Assembly (NCBI GenBank): GCA_016192135.1
Contig: JACPUR010000038.1
Span: 134,157 to 198,156, forward strand
Direction: 5' to 3'
Source of the DNA: Candidatus Tectomicrobia bacterium
Lineage (GTDB): Bacteria > UBA8248
Length of the DNA stretch: 64,000 nucleotides
Part shown: one piece after another, positions 62,038 to 64,000 of the stretch
Numbering within the stretch: position 1 is the first letter of the stretch
Layout of the letters: every line of letters begins with the position of its first letter
Position numbers and translations under genes: made by a program
The notes under the pieces: model-generated
The model's database searches: none
Seen by the model: only the letters and a program-made list of their open reading frames with translations
What the model was told of the DNA's origin: nothing

Positions 62038-62350
62038 AAAGGGGAATTACCCGGTATTATCGGCAACTAACCGCAATTACTTGCAACTTTTGGAACCTCC
62101 CCCCCTCATCGTCCCGCCGCGCCATTCGCTGAAAAAAGCCGTAATTCCCCGGGATTCCCCGGAAACTGCCGGAAAGACCCTTCTTCCCATCTCTAATCCC
62201 TACCTCGAAACCGGATTCCGTAGGGGCGGGTTTCAAACCCGCCCCTCCGGATGCGCGCGGCGCCCCGGCGCGGGTCCGCCCGAAGGGGAATATAGGAGGG
62301 AATGGGGAAAAGCCATTTACCGCAAATCGCAGCAAATGACGCCATTTTCG
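62037..62350 (-). repeat. decamer-phased dispersed element, copy C (diverged)
   Basis: Same module order as copy B in the gap 62038-62511: decamers GGGGAATTAC/CCGGTATTAT/CGGCAACTAA/CCGCAATTAC/TTGCAACTTT (62041-62090), GGAACCTCCCCCCTCATC, decamers GTAATTCCCC/GGGATTCCCC/GGAAACTGCC/GGAAAGACCC (62141-62180), an inserted TAGGGGCG hairpin (62219-62247), then GGAAAAGCC...TTACCGCAAAT, CGCAGCAAAT and GACGCCATTTTCG (62306-62350). The last module matches copy A except for one extra 10-bp unit. Confidence 0.8.
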
Positions 62351-62511
62351 TGTGGGAATGTGAACACCATATGTTGTATGAAAACCCAATTTTGCACATC
62401 TTATCCACCATATTTTGTGCGATTTCCTCGCATTTCGCTTGATCTTCACCTACCAAAGGAATACATTTTCGAACAGATTAACTCGCCCAATGATAGAAGG
62501 AGACCATAGCG

Positions 62512-62694
62512 ATGTCGAAGTCCTTTAAACCAGGACAGAAAGTTCCGTATTCAGGCCAAGCTGAAATTCTTGGACCTCGCGGTGGACGGACCGGTGAGGA
62601 GAGGACGGTCGTCAAGAACGAGCCTTTTCCTCCTACTCCCGAACCTGGCCAGACTTATCGAATCGTGGATCGAACAAGACATAACCCCAAGTAA
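62512..62694 (+). CDS. YjzC-like small protein
   Basis: 60 residues, AAGGAG nine bases upstream. KPGQKVPYSGQAEILGPRGG and FPPTPEPGQTYRIVDRTRHN resemble the small YjzC-type proteins of Firmicutes (GQKAPxxGxYxxxGxxG pattern); no function known. Base composition is lower in G+C than the host. Followed 42 bases later by the DUF4062 gene; the pair may be an acquired unit. Confidence 0.7.
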   Translation: MSKSFKPGQKVPYSGQAEILGPRGGRTGEERTVVKNEPFPPTPEPGQTYRIVDRTRHNPK

Positions 62695-62736
62695 GCTGGG
62701 TGATAAAAACCATTCCAGAAAGGACGACTCGAGGAG

Positions 62737-63705
62737 ATGGCCAAGCCGAGGGTATTCATAAGTTCAACATTCTACGATCTGAGGCAGATCAGAGAAGACC
62801 TAGAAAGATTCATTAAAGAAATTGGGTTTGAATCCATCAGAAACGAAACAGGCACAATACCTTATGGTTCAGAAAAGGCTCCCGAAGAATATGCGTACCG
62901 TGAAATCGATCTCTGCGACATTGTAGTTTCAATAATCGGCGGGAGATTCGGAAGTGAATCTGCTGCCGATCAGCAATATTCGATATCACAGAAAGAATTG
63001 CAGCGGGCATTGGACAAAGGGATTCAGGTTTACATTTTTATAGAGAAAAATGTAAACGCTGAATTTCAAACCTATCAACTCAACAAGCGCAACTCTAGAA
63101 TTAAGTACAGACACGTAGATAATCCTCAAATCTATGAATTCATCGAACAAGTACACAAATTACCCAAGAACAACCCTATTGCATCGTTTGAGGTTTCTCT
63201 CGATATAGTTGACTATCTAAGGAACCAATGGGCTGGACTATTTCAAGGATTACTGCAAGAAAGAAAAAGATTAGCTGAAGCCCAGATACTTTCCGACATG
63301 AAAGCAGTTTCAGGAACATTAAAACAACTCGTCACGTACCTTACCGAAGAACGAAAAAATAAAGATGGAGCGATCCAACAAATTCTAATTTCTAACCATC
63401 CCGCTTTTCAAAGATTCAGGGAGTTAACAAATACACCTTACCGTGTATTTTTTTCTAGCCTGGACGATCTGAATGCTTGGCTCAAGGCTCGTGGGTGGAA
63501 AGAGGTGTCCGGGGATGAATTAGATGTCGACAGTAAAATTGAGTGGATCCATGAGGATCGTGATGACTATCTCAAGCTAACTGAAAACATCTTCGATGAA
63601 CACGGCAATCTCAAGATATACACGCAAAGTTCTTGGAAAGACGAATGGCTTTTCCTCCAGGCCCGAAGTCCCAAGAAGGTTGAAGACGATGACATCCCGT
63701 TCTGA
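62737..63705 (+). CDS. DUF4062-domain protein (TIR-like fold)
   Basis: 322 residues, strongly AT-rich compared with the window. N-terminal DUF4062: KPRVFISSTFYDLRQIREDL, ...EEYAYREIDLCDIVVSIIGG, RFGSESAADQQYSISQKELQ, ALDKGIQVYIFIE. This Rossmann/TIR-like domain is often the N-terminal module of STAND-NTPase proteins and of defense genes. Here it is followed by a helical middle and an unrecognised C-terminal domain (about 225-322; VFFSSLDDLNAWLKARGWKE, DEWLFLQARS) instead of an ATPase. Putative defense or stress role is inference; with YjzC-like it looks horizontally acquired. Confidence 0.85.
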   Translation: MAKPRVFISSTFYDLRQIREDLERFIKEIGFESIRNETGTIPYGSEKAPEEYAYREIDLCDIVVSIIGGRFGSESAADQQYSISQKELQRALDKGIQVYIFIEKNVNAEFQTYQLNKRNSRIKYRHVDNPQIYEFIEQVHKLPKNNPIASFEVSLDIVDYLRNQWAGLFQGLLQERKRLAEAQILSDMKAVSGTLKQLVTYLTEERKNKDGAIQQILISNHPAFQRFRELTNTPYRVFFSSLDDLNAWLKARGWKEVSGDELDVDSKIEWIHEDRDDYLKLTENIFDEHGNLKIYTQSSWKDEWLFLQARSPKKVEDDDIPF

Positions 63706-63855
63706 TGTTAAATAATTAACGTAGCCGATTTATATTCTTTGACGAAGCAACTCCATTTCCGCCCCCTTACGCCCCCGCCCTCCCCCTCAGCAGATCCCGG
63801 ATCTCGGCGGGCAGCTCCTGATCCTCGCTCCGTGCGGGCGGAGGGGGGTCTCCGC

Positions 63856-64000
63856 CTATCGGGCGCACGTGCGGAACCCCGCGAAGATGTCGTTGCGGTA
63901 GGGCTGGAAAAAATTGCGGTACTGGTTGTTCGCCAGGCGGTAGCGGGTGGCCCAGGCCCCTCCCTTCAATACTTTCCGGTACCCGAACCAGGGGGCCGAA
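63856..64000 (-). CDS. formylglycine-generating-enzyme/EgtB-type protein, C-terminal end
   Basis: Only the last 47 residues lie inside the window; the frame is open at the edge. KVLKGGAWATRYRLANNQYR, NFFQPYRNDIFAGFRTCAR is the C-terminal signature (RVLRGGSW...RNxxxP...GFR) of the SUMF1/FGE-sulfatase fold, in the form seen in ergothioneine biosynthesis EgtB- and SenA-like proteins. Stop TAG at 63856-63858. The 150-bp gap 63706-63855 holds no gene. Confidence 0.85.
   Translation of the reverse strand, partial: SAPWFGYRKVLKGGAWATRYRLANNQYRNFFQPYRNDIFAGFRTCAR

Overview
This window comes from a high-GC bacterium (about two thirds G+C by eye) with dense, mostly Shine-Dalgarno-led genes and many GTG/TTG starts. 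The gene set is bacterial and Gram-negative-like: a System I (Ccm) cytochrome c maturation operon, HU, MiaB, a DUF151 bifunctional nuclease, ketol-acid reductoisomerase and periplasmic-binding-protein ABC transporters. The Ccm proteins deviate from the proteobacterial type (CcmE has CxxxF, CcmH has Cx7C), and intergenic hairpin repeats are abundant. Both fit an uncultivated deltaproteobacteria-like, Tectomicrobia-like or Rokubacteria-like lineage, but that placement is only inference. No tRNA, rRNA, CRISPR array or insertion sequence was recognised.

Layout. (1) 1-8484: eight tandem, same-strand paralogues of a stand-alone GAF-PAS sensor protein with no output domain; the GAF resembles that of the DosS/DosT heme sensors. 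(2) 8.6-16.5 kb: small metabolic and stress genes (cysteine-free IscA-like protein, peroxiredoxin Q type, bicupin, nucleotidyltransferase, zinc alcohol dehydrogenase, PilZ protein, alpha/beta hydrolase, flavin reductase). (3) 16.5-24 kb: UvrD/Rep helicase, small membrane protein, histidine phosphatase, DUF151 nuclease coupled to MiaB, an orphan 2-oxoacid oxidoreductase gamma-like protein coupled to a secreted GHL10-like glycosidase, and HU. (4) 24-30.2 kb, minus strand: a hypothetical metal hydrolase, an MBL-fold hydrolase, a zinc-finger/GAF/adenylate cyclase/PilZ protein and a TPR-Ser/Thr kinase. (5) 30.4-36.8 kb: an iron/thiamine-type ABC importer (binding protein, fused double permease, two different ATPases) coupled to a CapA-like protein. 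(6) 37.4-40.6 kb: cupin, isopropylmalate/tartrate dehydrogenase-type enzyme and Ldh2-family oxidoreductase. (7) 40.8-49.3 kb, minus strand: an 11-gene operon ccmE-ccmF-ccmI-like-hyp-ccmA-ccmB-ccmC-ccmD-ccmH-tlpA-tlpA, including a 44-residue ccmD. (8) 49.5-62 kb: ilvC, NMT1/THI5-like binding protein, acyl desaturase with an unusual helical tail, hydrolase, two SDRs (one lacking YxxxK), OYE-like flavin oxidoreductase, threonine synthase-like enzyme, Ldh2 enzyme and an inositol-monophosphatase-like enzyme. (9) 62.5-63.7 kb: a low-GC pair (YjzC-like, DUF4062) that looks acquired, then the C-terminal end of a formylglycine-generating-enzyme/EgtB-type gene.

Intergenic regions are unusually structured. 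There are short hairpins with TAGGGGCG/CGCCCCTA ends, CCCTCTCCC/GGGAGAGGG hairpins and GTCATTCTGAG-type inverted repeats. A composite element of roughly 270-350 bp also occurs three times (13.84-14.11, 36.81-37.17 and 62.04-62.35 kb); its signature is runs of 10-bp units. The two observations most worth following are the tandem GAF-PAS array, with its split pattern of heme-ligand retention, and this decamer-phased dispersed element.
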